This document shows, in pieces, positions 8,348 to 16,708 of a stretch of DNA of 64,000 nt (its first letter is position 1; each line of letters opens with the position of its first letter). The translations under genes and the position numbers were made by a program. This stretch comes from CBDCXF01 sp965223755 (GTDB taxonomy: Bacteria; Acidobacteriota; Thermoanaerobaculia; Multivoradales; JAHEKO01). The notes below the pieces were generated by a model. It did not search any database. It had not been told where the DNA came from and was given only the letters and a program-made list of their open reading frames with translations. The stretch spans positions 434,001-498,000 of the forward strand of contig CBDCXF010000002.1 in NCBI GenBank assembly GCA_965223755.1, given 5' to 3'.

Positions 8348-8872
8348 TCAGTCGCGCTTGCGAAATAGGAACATCTGCGCCAACACACCGACCGCTGCAA
8401 GGATCAAGAGCGGCAAGGGTTGATAGGACGCGCCGCTGCCCGTCGCCTCAAAAATCAGCGTCGAACCCGCAACCGCCGAAAGGATGGTCAGCCCCAGTTC
8501 GAAAACGCCCCGAGCGAGCCACCAGCCCGACACCGCGCCGACGATTACCAGCGCCCACAGCCAACCCTCGACCGCATAACCGGCGTTCGAGATCAGCCAG
8601 TAGACGGCCAGGGCTCCGGCGCCCAGGCCGACAACGCCGACCCCCACTTTTTGCACAAACAGAGCTAACCCCATGGCGATCAGCCCCGCGGCCACACCCA
8701 GTGCCAGGCGAACTTCGACGCCGACATCCGGAAGCCAGGTCTGGATCAGTGGAAAAGCAACGAAAAAGCCCACCGCGCCCGCCAGCAACCAGACCAATTT
8801 GCGGCCGGCCAGGAGCAAGGCGATGCCCGCCACCATAAAAGCAATCAAGAACGGATCTTCAAGAAATTGCAT
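8348..8872 (-). CDS. DUF4203/TMEM198-like membrane protein
   Basis: A 174-residue polytopic membrane protein with about six glycine- and alanine-rich helices and almost no extramembrane sequence. The pattern resembles the TM7S3/TMEM198 (DUF4203) family. Function is unknown. It lies between the Sco gene and the oxidase subunit I gene, 14 bases after the former, and may be co-transcribed by position only. It ends in the basic motif FLFRKRD. Confidence 0.65.
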   Translation of the reverse strand: MQFLEDPFLIAFMVAGIALLLAGRKLVWLLAGAVGFFVAFPLIQTWLPDVGVEVRLALGVAAGLIAMGLALFVQKVGVGVVGLGAGALAVYWLISNAGYAVEGWLWALVIVGAVSGWWLARGVFELGLTILSAVAGSTLIFEATGSGASYQPLPLLILAAVGVLAQMFLFRKRD

Positions 8873-8886
8873 AACACCCTCTCCGT

Positions 8887-9507
8887 TTACCGCGACCCTT
8901 GAAGGCGAGCGACATCGGCCACCAGGTTATCGATGCCCTGGTCCTCAAAGCCGTCATAGTAGCCGCGAATCCGCCCCGCGCTATCGACCAGGACCAGGCG
9001 GGTGCTGTGCACGATCGGCTCATCGGGAGATGCCGCGGCAGCCTCCTCCGAAGCGTCGACTCCGAGCTTGAATCCACCGATCGAGAGCTCTCGAATTGCT
9101 GCAAACTCCCCCGTCAAAAAGGTCCAGTGATTGACGTTGTGGGCCGCAGCGTAGTCATTCAGTACCTCTACCGTGTCGTAAGTGGGGTCCACTGTCACCG
9201 CCACGATGCGAGCCTTTCCGCCTTGCGGCATGCGGGCGTCGACACGTTTAAGCGCTGAGACCATCCGCGGACAACTCAGCCCGCAACGGGTGAAGATGAA
9301 GCTGGCAATCCAAGGCTGCCCGCCGAAATCGCTGCGGGTCACGGTGTTGCCGAGTTGATCGGTCAAAGCGAACTCCGGCACTTCGCTGTACGTCGGTGGC
9401 GGCTCGGCACTCACGGCCGGCGCGTCGGCTCGCCAGCGATCGAAAGCCAACATCGCAATGACGACTGCGCCAAAAGCGAGGATCGCAATGCGTAATGATC
9501 GAGACAT
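8887..9507 (-). CDS. Sco1/SenC copper chaperone (first copy)
   Basis: A 206-residue membrane-anchored thioredoxin-fold protein that delivers copper to CuA. The N-terminal anchor spans residues 5-22. The copper site is complete: Cys75 and Cys79 in TRCGLSCP and His167 in PIVHSTR. It lies between ctaB and the oxidase structural genes, matching its assembly role. A second, longer Sco protein is encoded with the caa3 oxidase at 57635, so each oxidase appears to have its own chaperone. Confidence 0.93.
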   Translation of the reverse strand: MSRSLRIAILAFGAVVIAMLAFDRWRADAPAVSAEPPPTYSEVPEFALTDQLGNTVTRSDFGGQPWIASFIFTRCGLSCPRMVSALKRVDARMPQGGKARIVAVTVDPTYDTVEVLNDYAAAHNVNHWTFLTGEFAAIRELSIGGFKLGVDASEEAAAASPDEPIVHSTRLVLVDSAGRIRGYYDGFEDQGIDNLVADVARLQGSR

Positions 9508-9532
9508 GGCTTCCTTCCTAGTTGGGACGGCC

Positions 9533-10402
9533 CTAGATCAAGCTGTCAACGACCAACAACCCAAGCACCGCGGGCAGATAGGCCACCGAGTAAAGCATCA
9601 AGGTACGCGCGCTGGCTTTTGAGATCGAGGGATCAGAAACATCGTGCAGGAACTTCCAAGCCAAATGCAAAAAGATCAGGCCGAGGAGGGCGGCGCCCAC
9701 CGTATAGGTGGTTCCCGCCAACTGGTATTGCATCGGTAGCAAACTGACGGCGACTAACAGAGCGGTGAAAAACAAAGTCTGGCGGCTGGTGCGACGGCCG
9801 TTGGTATCGCCGACGGCGATCAGCGGCATTCCCGCTGCCTCATACTGATCGCGGCAAAGCCAGGCGATGGCATAGGAATGGGGCATCTGCCACAGAAAAA
9901 GAATGCCGAACAGAATCCACCCACCCACCGAAAGCTCGCCGGTTGCAGCCGCCCACCCCATCAAGGGCGGCAGCGCGCCTGGAATTCCTCCGACCATGGT
10001 CGCCAGCCAGGTGCGGCGCTTGAGCGGAGTGTAGATGAAGACGTAGCTCGCCCAAGCGATGAGACCCAGAATTAGAGCCAAGCGACTGACGAAGGCCAGA
10101 ACGACGACCCCGATCACGGTCAACCAAGAGCCGTAGATGAGAGCCAATTTGGGTCCAATCCGTCCAGTCGGCAGCGGTCGTTCGGCGGTGCGAGGCATCA
10201 ACTTGTCGACTTCACGCTCGAAGTAGTGATTGAAGACCGAAGCGCCGCCCGAGATAAAGGCAGTCCCCACTACCACCCAAACGAGTTGTTGCCAGGGTTG
10301 AAAGGAGCCGCGACCCAAGACAAATCCGGCGGCGGTCGTCACCACCACCAGCATGGTGATGTTCGACTTCCCGAGTTCGAGAAGATCCCGGATCAGGGAC
10401 AA
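9533..10402 (-). CDS. ctaB: Protohaem IX farnesyltransferase (haem O synthase)
   Basis: This 289-residue UbiA-family membrane enzyme transfers a farnesyl group to haem B, making haem O. The first aspartate-rich motif is at residues 58-66 (NHYFEREVD), followed by the family signature MPRTAERPLPTGRI. About nine hydrophobic helices are visible. It lies 10 bases downstream of ctaA, which converts haem O to haem A, and upstream of an A-type oxidase, so the pathway is encoded in order. Confidence 0.95.
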   Translation of the reverse strand: MSLIRDLLELGKSNITMLVVVTTAAGFVLGRGSFQPWQQLVWVVVGTAFISGGASVFNHYFEREVDKLMPRTAERPLPTGRIGPKLALIYGSWLTVIGVVVLAFVSRLALILGLIAWASYVFIYTPLKRRTWLATMVGGIPGALPPLMGWAAATGELSVGGWILFGILFLWQMPHSYAIAWLCRDQYEAAGMPLIAVGDTNGRRTSRQTLFFTALLVAVSLLPMQYQLAGTTYTVGAALLGLIFLHLAWKFLHDVSDPSISKASARTLMLYSVAYLPAVLGLLVVDSLI

Positions 10403-10412
10403 AACATCTGCC

Positions 10413-11369
10413 TTAAGTCGTTTGCTGGGGAACCATGGACGACGCCTTTTGCCGCGCCCGCTTGGGAAACAACACTGCGGTGTTGGCAGCGAGGATCACG
10501 CTCGCCGCGAGAATTGAGGCGCCGACGGTGACGTGCAGAGTATTGGGTAGCGGGGCCTTGCCGGAGAGAATCACCAAGGCACCTAAAGTAACCTGCACCG
10601 CAACCAAGGCCAGCAACGCCCAAGACGGCCACACCACCCCACGAACGGTTTCACCATCTCGACGCACCTCGCGCCATACCGCAACAATCCACAGCGCGAC
10701 TACGATTGCTCCGATGCGATGGAGGTAGTGAATGGTGATCCCGAAGGTCCACTCTGGAGGCAAGAGACCACCAAAGACAAGCGGAAAGTCTGGAATCGCC
10801 AGACCCGCTCCACTGTGGCGCATGATCGCTCCGACAAGGATCTGCAAATACACGGCAATCGGCAGCCAGCGCGATAGTCGGCGCGGACGATCTCCGTTAT
10901 AGGTTGGACGCTGTTCCTTGGAAAGCCGGATCCAACTGCGCGATGTCACCACCGCGATCACCGTCACCATGCAGAGGAACAGTTCAGCGACCCCCGCGTG
11001 AGCGACGGAAATTGACGTTGGCAAATAGAACAACACCGTGACGCCGCCGAGAATTGCTTGAATGAGGACGGCAGCCAGGGCCGACCACGCCAGGCGTTTG
11101 ACCCAAATCCTAGACTCCGCGCGCTGAACCCAAATCGCCAGGAGCAAAGTCAACAGGCCGATGGTGCCGGCAATCAAGCGATGACCGTGCTCGGCTCGAA
11201 CAGTTGAAATGCGCCACCAGTTGGGCGGATTGAATCCACCATAAGAGGTCGGCCAGTCGGGAACCGAAAGGCCTGCACCAGTCGAAGTAACGAGAGCCCC
11301 GGCAGAAATCAGTCCAACCACCAAGCAAGCGAGTACGGTCGCGTAACGATGTAATTTGGGGTTGTACAT
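10413..11369 (-). CDS. ctaA: Haem A synthase
   Basis: A 318-residue COX15/CtaA protein with eight helices that oxidises haem O to haem A. It has two homologous four-helix halves, each with a motif of the type GAGLSVPDWPTSYGG (near residue 31) and SGAGLAIPDFPLVFGG. Haem-binding histidines occur in EHGHRL, AHAGVA, HYLHRIG and TLHVTVG. The paired extracytoplasmic cysteines found in some classes are absent, which is a known variant. It is the first gene of the oxidase island and is transcribed away from fhs. Confidence 0.95.
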   Translation of the reverse strand: MYNPKLHRYATVLACLVVGLISAGALVTSTGAGLSVPDWPTSYGGFNPPNWWRISTVRAEHGHRLIAGTIGLLTLLLAIWVQRAESRIWVKRLAWSALAAVLIQAILGGVTVLFYLPTSISVAHAGVAELFLCMVTVIAVVTSRSWIRLSKEQRPTYNGDRPRRLSRWLPIAVYLQILVGAIMRHSGAGLAIPDFPLVFGGLLPPEWTFGITIHYLHRIGAIVVALWIVAVWREVRRDGETVRGVVWPSWALLALVAVQVTLGALVILSGKAPLPNTLHVTVGASILAASVILAANTAVLFPKRARQKASSMVPQQTT

Positions 11370-11398
11370 AGAGAGAAGTCTATCCGTATTTTACAGGC

Positions 11399-11422
11399 TT
11401 GACAGCGCCGATTTTCTGTCAA
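11399..11422. promoter_or_regulatory. Inverted repeat TTGACAG-N10-CTGTCAA between ctaA and fhs
   Basis: Two perfect 7-base arms at 11399-11405 and 11416-11422 are separated by 10 bases in the divergent ctaA/fhs intergenic region. The left arm contains TTGACA, which could be a -35 box for fhs, but I see no good -10 at the right distance. It is a candidate operator on symmetry alone. Confidence 0.4.
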
Positions 11423-11499
11423 TCTGGAGGGGAAAACGGGAATTCGTCGTACTCTCGAAGCGTGAAACAATGACCCGATTCAGCACCGAAAGGACCGAC

Positions 11500-13146
11500 A
11501 TGACCGAACCCGAGCCGCGCCCCATCACAGAAATCGCCGATCGCCTAGGAATCCCCGAACGTCACCTGGTGCCGTACGGCAAAGACAAGGCGAAAGTGCG
11601 TCTGCAAGCGCTGGAATCAGGCCGCGAACGCGGCAAATTGGTACTCGTTTCTGCAATTACGCCGACCAGCGCGGGCGAGGGCAAAACAACCACCTCGATC
11701 GGCCTCGCTCAGGGTATGGCCAAGATCGGCAAACACGTCGCACTGGCCCTGCGCGAGCCGTCACTTGGCCCCACATTTGGGAAAAAAGGCGGCGCGACCG
11801 GAGGGGGCAAGGCGATCGTCATTCCCACACAGGACATCAACCTGCATTTCACCGGCGACTTCCACGCCATCACCAGCGCCAACAATCTCCTGGCCTCAAT
11901 GATCGACAATCACATCTACCACGGCAACGACCTCAAGATCGACTCGAGACGGGTCACTTGGCGGCGAGTCATGGACCTCAACGACCGCGCCTTGCGCAAC
12001 ACCGTGGTCGGCCTTGGAGGTCGCTTGCAAGGGGTGCCGCGCGAAGGCGGCTTCGACATCACCGCCGCCTCAGAAATCATGGCGGTTCTCTGCCTCGCCG
12101 AAGGGGAGGACGATCTGCGCCAACGTCTCAGCCGCCTGTTGGTGGGCTTCACCTTCCGCGAGGAGCCGGTAACCGCCGGGGACATCGGCGCCGTCGGCGC
12201 CATGATGGTGCTGCTCAAAGACGCCATCATGCCCAACTTGGTGCAGAGCGTCGAAGGTGTGCCCACTTTTATTCACGGAGGTCCGTTCGCCAACATTGCC
12301 CACGGCTGCAACTCGGTGCTCGCCACCAAGATGGCGCTGGCTCACGCCGATTGGGTGGTGACCGAAGCAGGTTTCGGTTTCGACCTAGGGGCTGAGAAGT
12401 TCTTCGACATCAAGTGCCGTAGCGCCGGCCTCGACACCGCCGCGGTGGTGTTGGTGGCCACCATTCGCGCCCTCAAGCGACACGGTGGCGTCAAGCGAGC
12501 ACAACTCGAGCAACCCGACCCGGGGGCCGTCGAGCGTGGTATTCCCAATCTCGAAAAACACATCGAGAACATCCGCGCGTTCGGCGAGACGCCGGTGGTC
12601 GCTCTCAACAAGTTCGGTACCGATACCGACGAGGAAATCGACGTTGTGCGCCGAGCCTGCGCCGCGGTCGACGCACCTTTCGCGCTCTGCGATGGCTTCG
12701 CCAGCGGAGGACAGGGCGCGGTCGAGCTGGCGAAGACGCTGGTGGAACACGCCGAGCACACTTCGACTCCTTACACTCCGCTCTACAAACTGGAAGACAG
12801 TATCCAGACCAAGATGCGCAAAATCGCCGGCACGATGTACGGCGCCAAGACCATTACCTACACCAAGTCCGCCAAGCAAGAGATCAAGCGGCTCAAGGAG
12901 CTCGGCTTTGACAAGCTGCCCTTGTGCGTCGCCAAGACACCGACATCCCTCACCGACGACCCCCTTCGAGCCGGCCGCCCCGAAGACTTCGAGATCACTG
13001 TACGAGGCTTCGTGGTCTCCGCCGGGGCAGGATTCGTAGTGCCACTGCTCGGCGACATCATGCGCATGCCGGGCCTACCCAAGGAGCCCCAAGCGGAAAA
13101 AATGGACCTGGTGAATGGAGAGATTCAGGGGTTGATGGGGGCTTAG
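11500..13146 (+). CDS. fhs: Formate-tetrahydrofolate ligase
   Basis: A 548-residue cytoplasmic enzyme that joins formate to tetrahydrofolate with ATP, feeding one-carbon units to 10-formyl-THF. The P-loop-like motif TSAGEGKTTTSIG lies near residue 55, followed by the family stretch LREPSLGPTFGKKGGATGG. The ATG chosen here (MTEPEPRP) has AAAGGA six bases upstream and gives the usual family length; an ATG 30 bases earlier has no such site. It stands alone between the divergent oxidase island and the catabolic region. Confidence 0.97.
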   Translation: MTEPEPRPITEIADRLGIPERHLVPYGKDKAKVRLQALESGRERGKLVLVSAITPTSAGEGKTTTSIGLAQGMAKIGKHVALALREPSLGPTFGKKGGATGGGKAIVIPTQDINLHFTGDFHAITSANNLLASMIDNHIYHGNDLKIDSRRVTWRRVMDLNDRALRNTVVGLGGRLQGVPREGGFDITAASEIMAVLCLAEGEDDLRQRLSRLLVGFTFREEPVTAGDIGAVGAMMVLLKDAIMPNLVQSVEGVPTFIHGGPFANIAHGCNSVLATKMALAHADWVVTEAGFGFDLGAEKFFDIKCRSAGLDTAAVVLVATIRALKRHGGVKRAQLEQPDPGAVERGIPNLEKHIENIRAFGETPVVALNKFGTDTDEEIDVVRRACAAVDAPFALCDGFASGGQGAVELAKTLVEHAEHTSTPYTPLYKLEDSIQTKMRKIAGTMYGAKTITYTKSAKQEIKRLKELGFDKLPLCVAKTPTSLTDDPLRAGRPEDFEITVRGFVVSAGAGFVVPLLGDIMRMPGLPKEPQAEKMDLVNGEIQGLMGA

Positions 13147-13150
13147 CTAA

Positions 13151-13267
13151 TTTCAGGCGATTCACCGCTCGATTGCCGGCTTAACCCAAGTCGAGGTCGG
13201 CGGTGTAGTCGAGTTCAGCGGTGCCTACCGGTGGAACCACGAGATGGTGATCGTGCCGTACTTCTAA
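13151..13267 (+). pseudogene. Possible coding remnant, C-terminal tail only
   Basis: This frame is open for 38 codons from a stop at 13148 to a TAA at 13265, with no ATG. Its translation ends SGAYRWNHEMVIVPYF and has the codon bias of real genes here. It may be the 3' end of a gene whose body was deleted. I cannot name the parent family. The rest of the gap up to 13397 shows only a small hairpin (GGCAC and GTGCC arms at 13300-13304 and 13311-13315) with no T-run. Confidence 0.25.
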
Positions 13268-13397
13268 GTGATGATGGCGTCGCCGCAGTAGACCAAGAGG
13301 GCACCGAGAAGTGCCTCGGCGTGTGGGACACTACCGTCCTTGTCTCGATTGGAGCGGCTCCTAGCCTGCCGCTCTCGAGGCTTGAGAGGAGAGTCTT

Positions 13398-14822
13398 GTG
13401 AAGATAGCTCATTCCCTTATCGCAGCCCTAACGCTAGTGATGGTGCCGCTAGTGATGGTGCCAGTCGCCTCCGCGGGGGAGAACCGGGCACGTTACATCC
13501 ATGAAGGGCCGATCCTCGTGCGCGACGTGACCATCATCGATGGCTTGGGTAGAGCTCCGCTCTCCCATCGAGAGGTGCTCATTCAGAATGGCCGCATTGC
13601 TCAGGTCGCGGTTGCCAACACGATCCACGAGCTGCCTGAAGCAACGCATGTGATCGACGGCGACGGTCTGACCCTGATTCCTGGCCTGATCGATATGCAC
13701 GTGCATTTCATGGGCGGCTGGAACATGACCGACCCGGGGTATCCGCTGAAACGCGATCCTCTGGCCATCGACCTGTCGTTGTGGAATCTGCTCTACGCGG
13801 GCGTGACCACGTTTCTCGATCTCGGCAACGACCAAGAGTGGATCACGTCATTGCGAGACGAAATCGCCGCGGGTGAGCGAATTGGGCCGCGCATCGTCGC
13901 GACAGGCGAAACCCTCCATAGCCTCGAAGGTGTCAATAAGGTTCTCGAGTTGCCGGGAAAAGGCGTCGAGCAGATCGAGAAACTCCTTGACGAGAAGCAG
14001 GCGCTTGGCATCGACATCATCAAGTTGTACGCCGATCTGTCCATTTGGGAAGCACGCTTCATCATGGAGGAGGCCCACAAGCGCGGGATGAGGGGGGTGG
14101 CCGACTTCTGGTACATGAACCTGAGCCGCGACGCGGCTCAGGTTAGCGGTGTCGACGGGTTCGCGCACGGTGGCGCCGTGCTGGTCTCGTCCGACGACGC
14201 TCGTTGGCTGAAAGACAACTCCCGGTTTGCGATTCCAACCCTGACCACGCTGATGAACTTGGGCGGCCAGCGCGTGTACGAAGATATAGATACGCAGAGC
14301 TTTGCTCAGAACCCGCTGATCGTCGATGTCTTGGGTCCGAATATGGTCCGGGAGTACTACGATGCTTTCTATTCCATGCGGGAAAAGATGCACGACGGCC
14401 GCGACTCGTTCTACCGGAAACTCCTGTTTGGCGACATGACGCGGCTGTGGGAGTTGAATCGAAGGAACGTCAAGACCCTGCACGAGGCCGGAGTGATCGT
14501 CGCCGCCGGGACCGACGCGCCGTTTCCCCAGGGAAACTGGCTCGGCGAAGCCATACACCACGAGCTGGAGCTGCTCGCCGAGTGCGGCATTCCCAACGTG
14601 GAAGTCATCAAGATCGCTTCGTACAACGCGGCAACCATCCTTCGCCGCGAGGACGAGTTCGGCTCCATCCAGGAGGGGCTCATCGCGGACCTTGTGGTCG
14701 TGGAGGGCAACCCGGCTGAAAATATTTCGGACACCCGCAACGTTCGCTATTTGATCCAAGGAGGCAGGCTCATCGATCGCGACTCGCTGACCGGCCACTG
14801 GCGGGACTTGAAGCAGTTCTGA
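13398..14822 (+). CDS. Secreted metal-dependent amidohydrolase
   Basis: A 474-residue amidohydrolase with a Sec signal peptide (residues 1-26, cleavage after VASA). The first metal-binding motif is DMHVHF near residue 98, a carboxylated-lysine candidate lies in DIIKLYADLS, a histidine in DGFAHGG and the last aspartate in GTDAPFPQG. The strand normally carrying an AHA-type metal histidine instead reads RGVADFWYMN, so that ligand appears replaced. It would hydrolyse amide, peptide or lactone bonds in the periplasm. The start is a GTG or ATG ambiguity-free ATG after GAGAGGAGAG. It lies beside, but convergent with, the TPR regulator. Confidence 0.85.
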   Translation: MKIAHSLIAALTLVMVPLVMVPVASAGENRARYIHEGPILVRDVTIIDGLGRAPLSHREVLIQNGRIAQVAVANTIHELPEATHVIDGDGLTLIPGLIDMHVHFMGGWNMTDPGYPLKRDPLAIDLSLWNLLYAGVTTFLDLGNDQEWITSLRDEIAAGERIGPRIVATGETLHSLEGVNKVLELPGKGVEQIEKLLDEKQALGIDIIKLYADLSIWEARFIMEEAHKRGMRGVADFWYMNLSRDAAQVSGVDGFAHGGAVLVSSDDARWLKDNSRFAIPTLTTLMNLGGQRVYEDIDTQSFAQNPLIVDVLGPNMVREYYDAFYSMREKMHDGRDSFYRKLLFGDMTRLWELNRRNVKTLHEAGVIVAAGTDAPFPQGNWLGEAIHHELELLAECGIPNVEVIKIASYNAATILRREDEFGSIQEGLIADLVVVEGNPAENISDTRNVRYLIQGGRLIDRDSLTGHWRDLKQF

Positions 14823-14846
14823 TCTGCGAATCCCAGATTCGCGGTG

Positions 14847-16508
14847 CTATGGGGAGTTGGAACTCTCCAGGTCCAGGCCCGCGCTGCGCAGGCCTTCGAC
14901 GATCGTCTCCACCAAGGCGTCGTCGAAGACGAGTGCACTGACGTAGCGGCGCGCGTTGCGCGCGAAATCCGCGTCGAGATCGAGCAGAAATCCGACCGTG
15001 AGAAGGCCCTCATCGGACTGACCGAGGCAGCCGAGTGCTGCGGCCCGCGCGAGGGGATCCCATACGAGCTCCGGCATGTTGATACGGCGTGCCGCTGTTA
15101 GGGCAGCCCCATACTCGCCCTTGCGCATGTGATCGAGGAAGGGCGCGATGTGAAAATAGCCAGGATGGTTGGGGTTCAAGTCGATGCCCTTGCGCAGTAA
15201 GGCTAGACCGCGATCCCACTCACCGACGAGGGCCGTGGTCCATCCAGTGATGCCGACCAGGTACGCGGCATTCGGGTTGAGCGCGATGACCTTCTCCGCT
15301 TCCGCGAGGAATCGTGCCGGCTCACGCCGGTGGAAGTGGCTCCACGCCATCGCCCAGTGCGCGTGTTGACACTCGGGATCCAGGCTGACGGCGCGGGACG
15401 CGAACTTCTTTGCCTCGTCGAGGAGGCCGGGCCGGTCGGAGAAGCCGAGCAGATAGTCGTCACTGCACAACTCAGACAGCATGGCCCATGCTGGGGCGTA
15501 GTCGGGATCCAACTCGATCGCCCGTTCCAGCGCCGACCGCGTCTCTTCGTAGAGCTCCGGTGTGGCGACGGCGTTGTAGCAGTGGAACCGAAGAGCTGCT
15601 TCGTAGGTGCTGATCTCGCTCGTCCGTTTGCGCCGGGACTCCTTGGAAAGCTCCCTTGGGATGACACCGTAGTTGTCGGCTACCTTGGCGACCACCTGGG
15701 AGGTGATGCGATCCTGAACATCGAAGAGGTCCTCCGCCCTCATGTCGCTTTCGAAGCGCTCGGCCCAAATGTGCGCTCCCGTCCTCGTCTCGCTGACCTC
15801 AACCGTGATTCGCAAGATACCTCCGCTCCGACGGACACTGCCTTCCAGCGCATAGCGAACTCCCAGGTCGCGACCCACCTCGCGAACATCCGCGGCTCCT
15901 CCTTTGTATTTGAGGGTGGAATAGCGCGCGATCACCCGGAAGTCCTGGAATCGGTTGAGCTCGACAATGAGCTCTTCTGCGATGCCGGCAGCAAGGAACT
16001 CCTGGTCGGGATCGTCGCCGAGATTAACGAACGGGAGCACTGCGATCGAGGGCCCGGTGGGCAGAGCCAGCACCGGGTCGGTTGGTCTTGGCACCGACGG
16101 CGCGGAGTCCGGTGGCGAGTTGTCGGCGTCTTCATTCAAAATCACGCGGAACACGGGGGTGTAGCGCCCCTTGGGCACATCGATCCTGATCGGGTCGCTC
16201 GACCCCCGCAAGAAGTAGTACCGGTCCAGGGCCCGGCGCAAGCGGACTGCCTGGATGCGGACGATGGGATCGGTTTGAGGATCGAATTTCCGGTCGCGGC
16301 CGAAGATTTCGAGCCCAAGGCGATAGGCTGATATCGACTCCGTTCGCCCTGCCAGTGCCTCTTCTACGATGAGCCGGAGGAAGCTCGTGTTCCTTTCGGA
16401 TCGCTGGAACGTGGGGCTCTTGAGGATGCGCTCCAGCTGCGCCTGAATCGCTTCGGGCTCCAGATGGACCTCCTGAGTTGCCGCTGCCAGATTACTGGGG
16501 TCAGACAT
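14847..16508 (-). CDS. TolB-like/TPR sensory regulator
   Basis: A 553-residue protein in three parts. Residues 20-125 form an all-helical module ending in RIQAVRLRRALDRYY and DVPKGRYTPVF, common at the head of so-called adenylate cyclase-like TPR proteins. The middle, about 155-290, is TolB-like (SIAVLPFVNLGDDPDQEF). The rest carries tetratricopeptide repeats (for example AIELDPDYAPAWA and AVSLDPECQHAHWA). No cyclase catalytic domain is present. The start chosen is the second ATG, preceded by AGGAGG. It is divergent from the 22-kb catabolic operon and is the best local candidate for its regulator, by position only. Confidence 0.75.
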   Translation of the reverse strand: MSDPSNLAAATQEVHLEPEAIQAQLERILKSPTFQRSERNTSFLRLIVEEALAGRTESISAYRLGLEIFGRDRKFDPQTDPIVRIQAVRLRRALDRYYFLRGSSDPIRIDVPKGRYTPVFRVILNEDADNSPPDSAPSVPRPTDPVLALPTGPSIAVLPFVNLGDDPDQEFLAAGIAEELIVELNRFQDFRVIARYSTLKYKGGAADVREVGRDLGVRYALEGSVRRSGGILRITVEVSETRTGAHIWAERFESDMRAEDLFDVQDRITSQVVAKVADNYGVIPRELSKESRRKRTSEISTYEAALRFHCYNAVATPELYEETRSALERAIELDPDYAPAWAMLSELCSDDYLLGFSDRPGLLDEAKKFASRAVSLDPECQHAHWAMAWSHFHRREPARFLAEAEKVIALNPNAAYLVGITGWTTALVGEWDRGLALLRKGIDLNPNHPGYFHIAPFLDHMRKGEYGAALTAARRINMPELVWDPLARAAALGCLGQSDEGLLTVGFLLDLDADFARNARRYVSALVFDDALVETIVEGLRSAGLDLESSNSP

Positions 16509-16708
16509 GAGCCTCCTAGACTGCGGGAAAGCCAAGCCTATCCGCACATTCGGCTTGACCTGTTACTTTGTATCATACCGATTCTTACTTCCCCTTCTAA
16601 TTTGCCGGATAAATCCTTGCCGGGCTGGCACGGCTGCCGAGTGAAGGACTCGCGGAAGCGATCGGCCTGGATCGAGCGACGCTAAGGAGGCGAAAAAGAG
16701 GAGTCAAC

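Noticed and set aside
16509..16708. Sigma-70 promoter with TTGACC at 16555
   Set aside because: No acceptable -10 box lies 16-18 bases downstream; TATCAT at 16571 is only 10 bases away.
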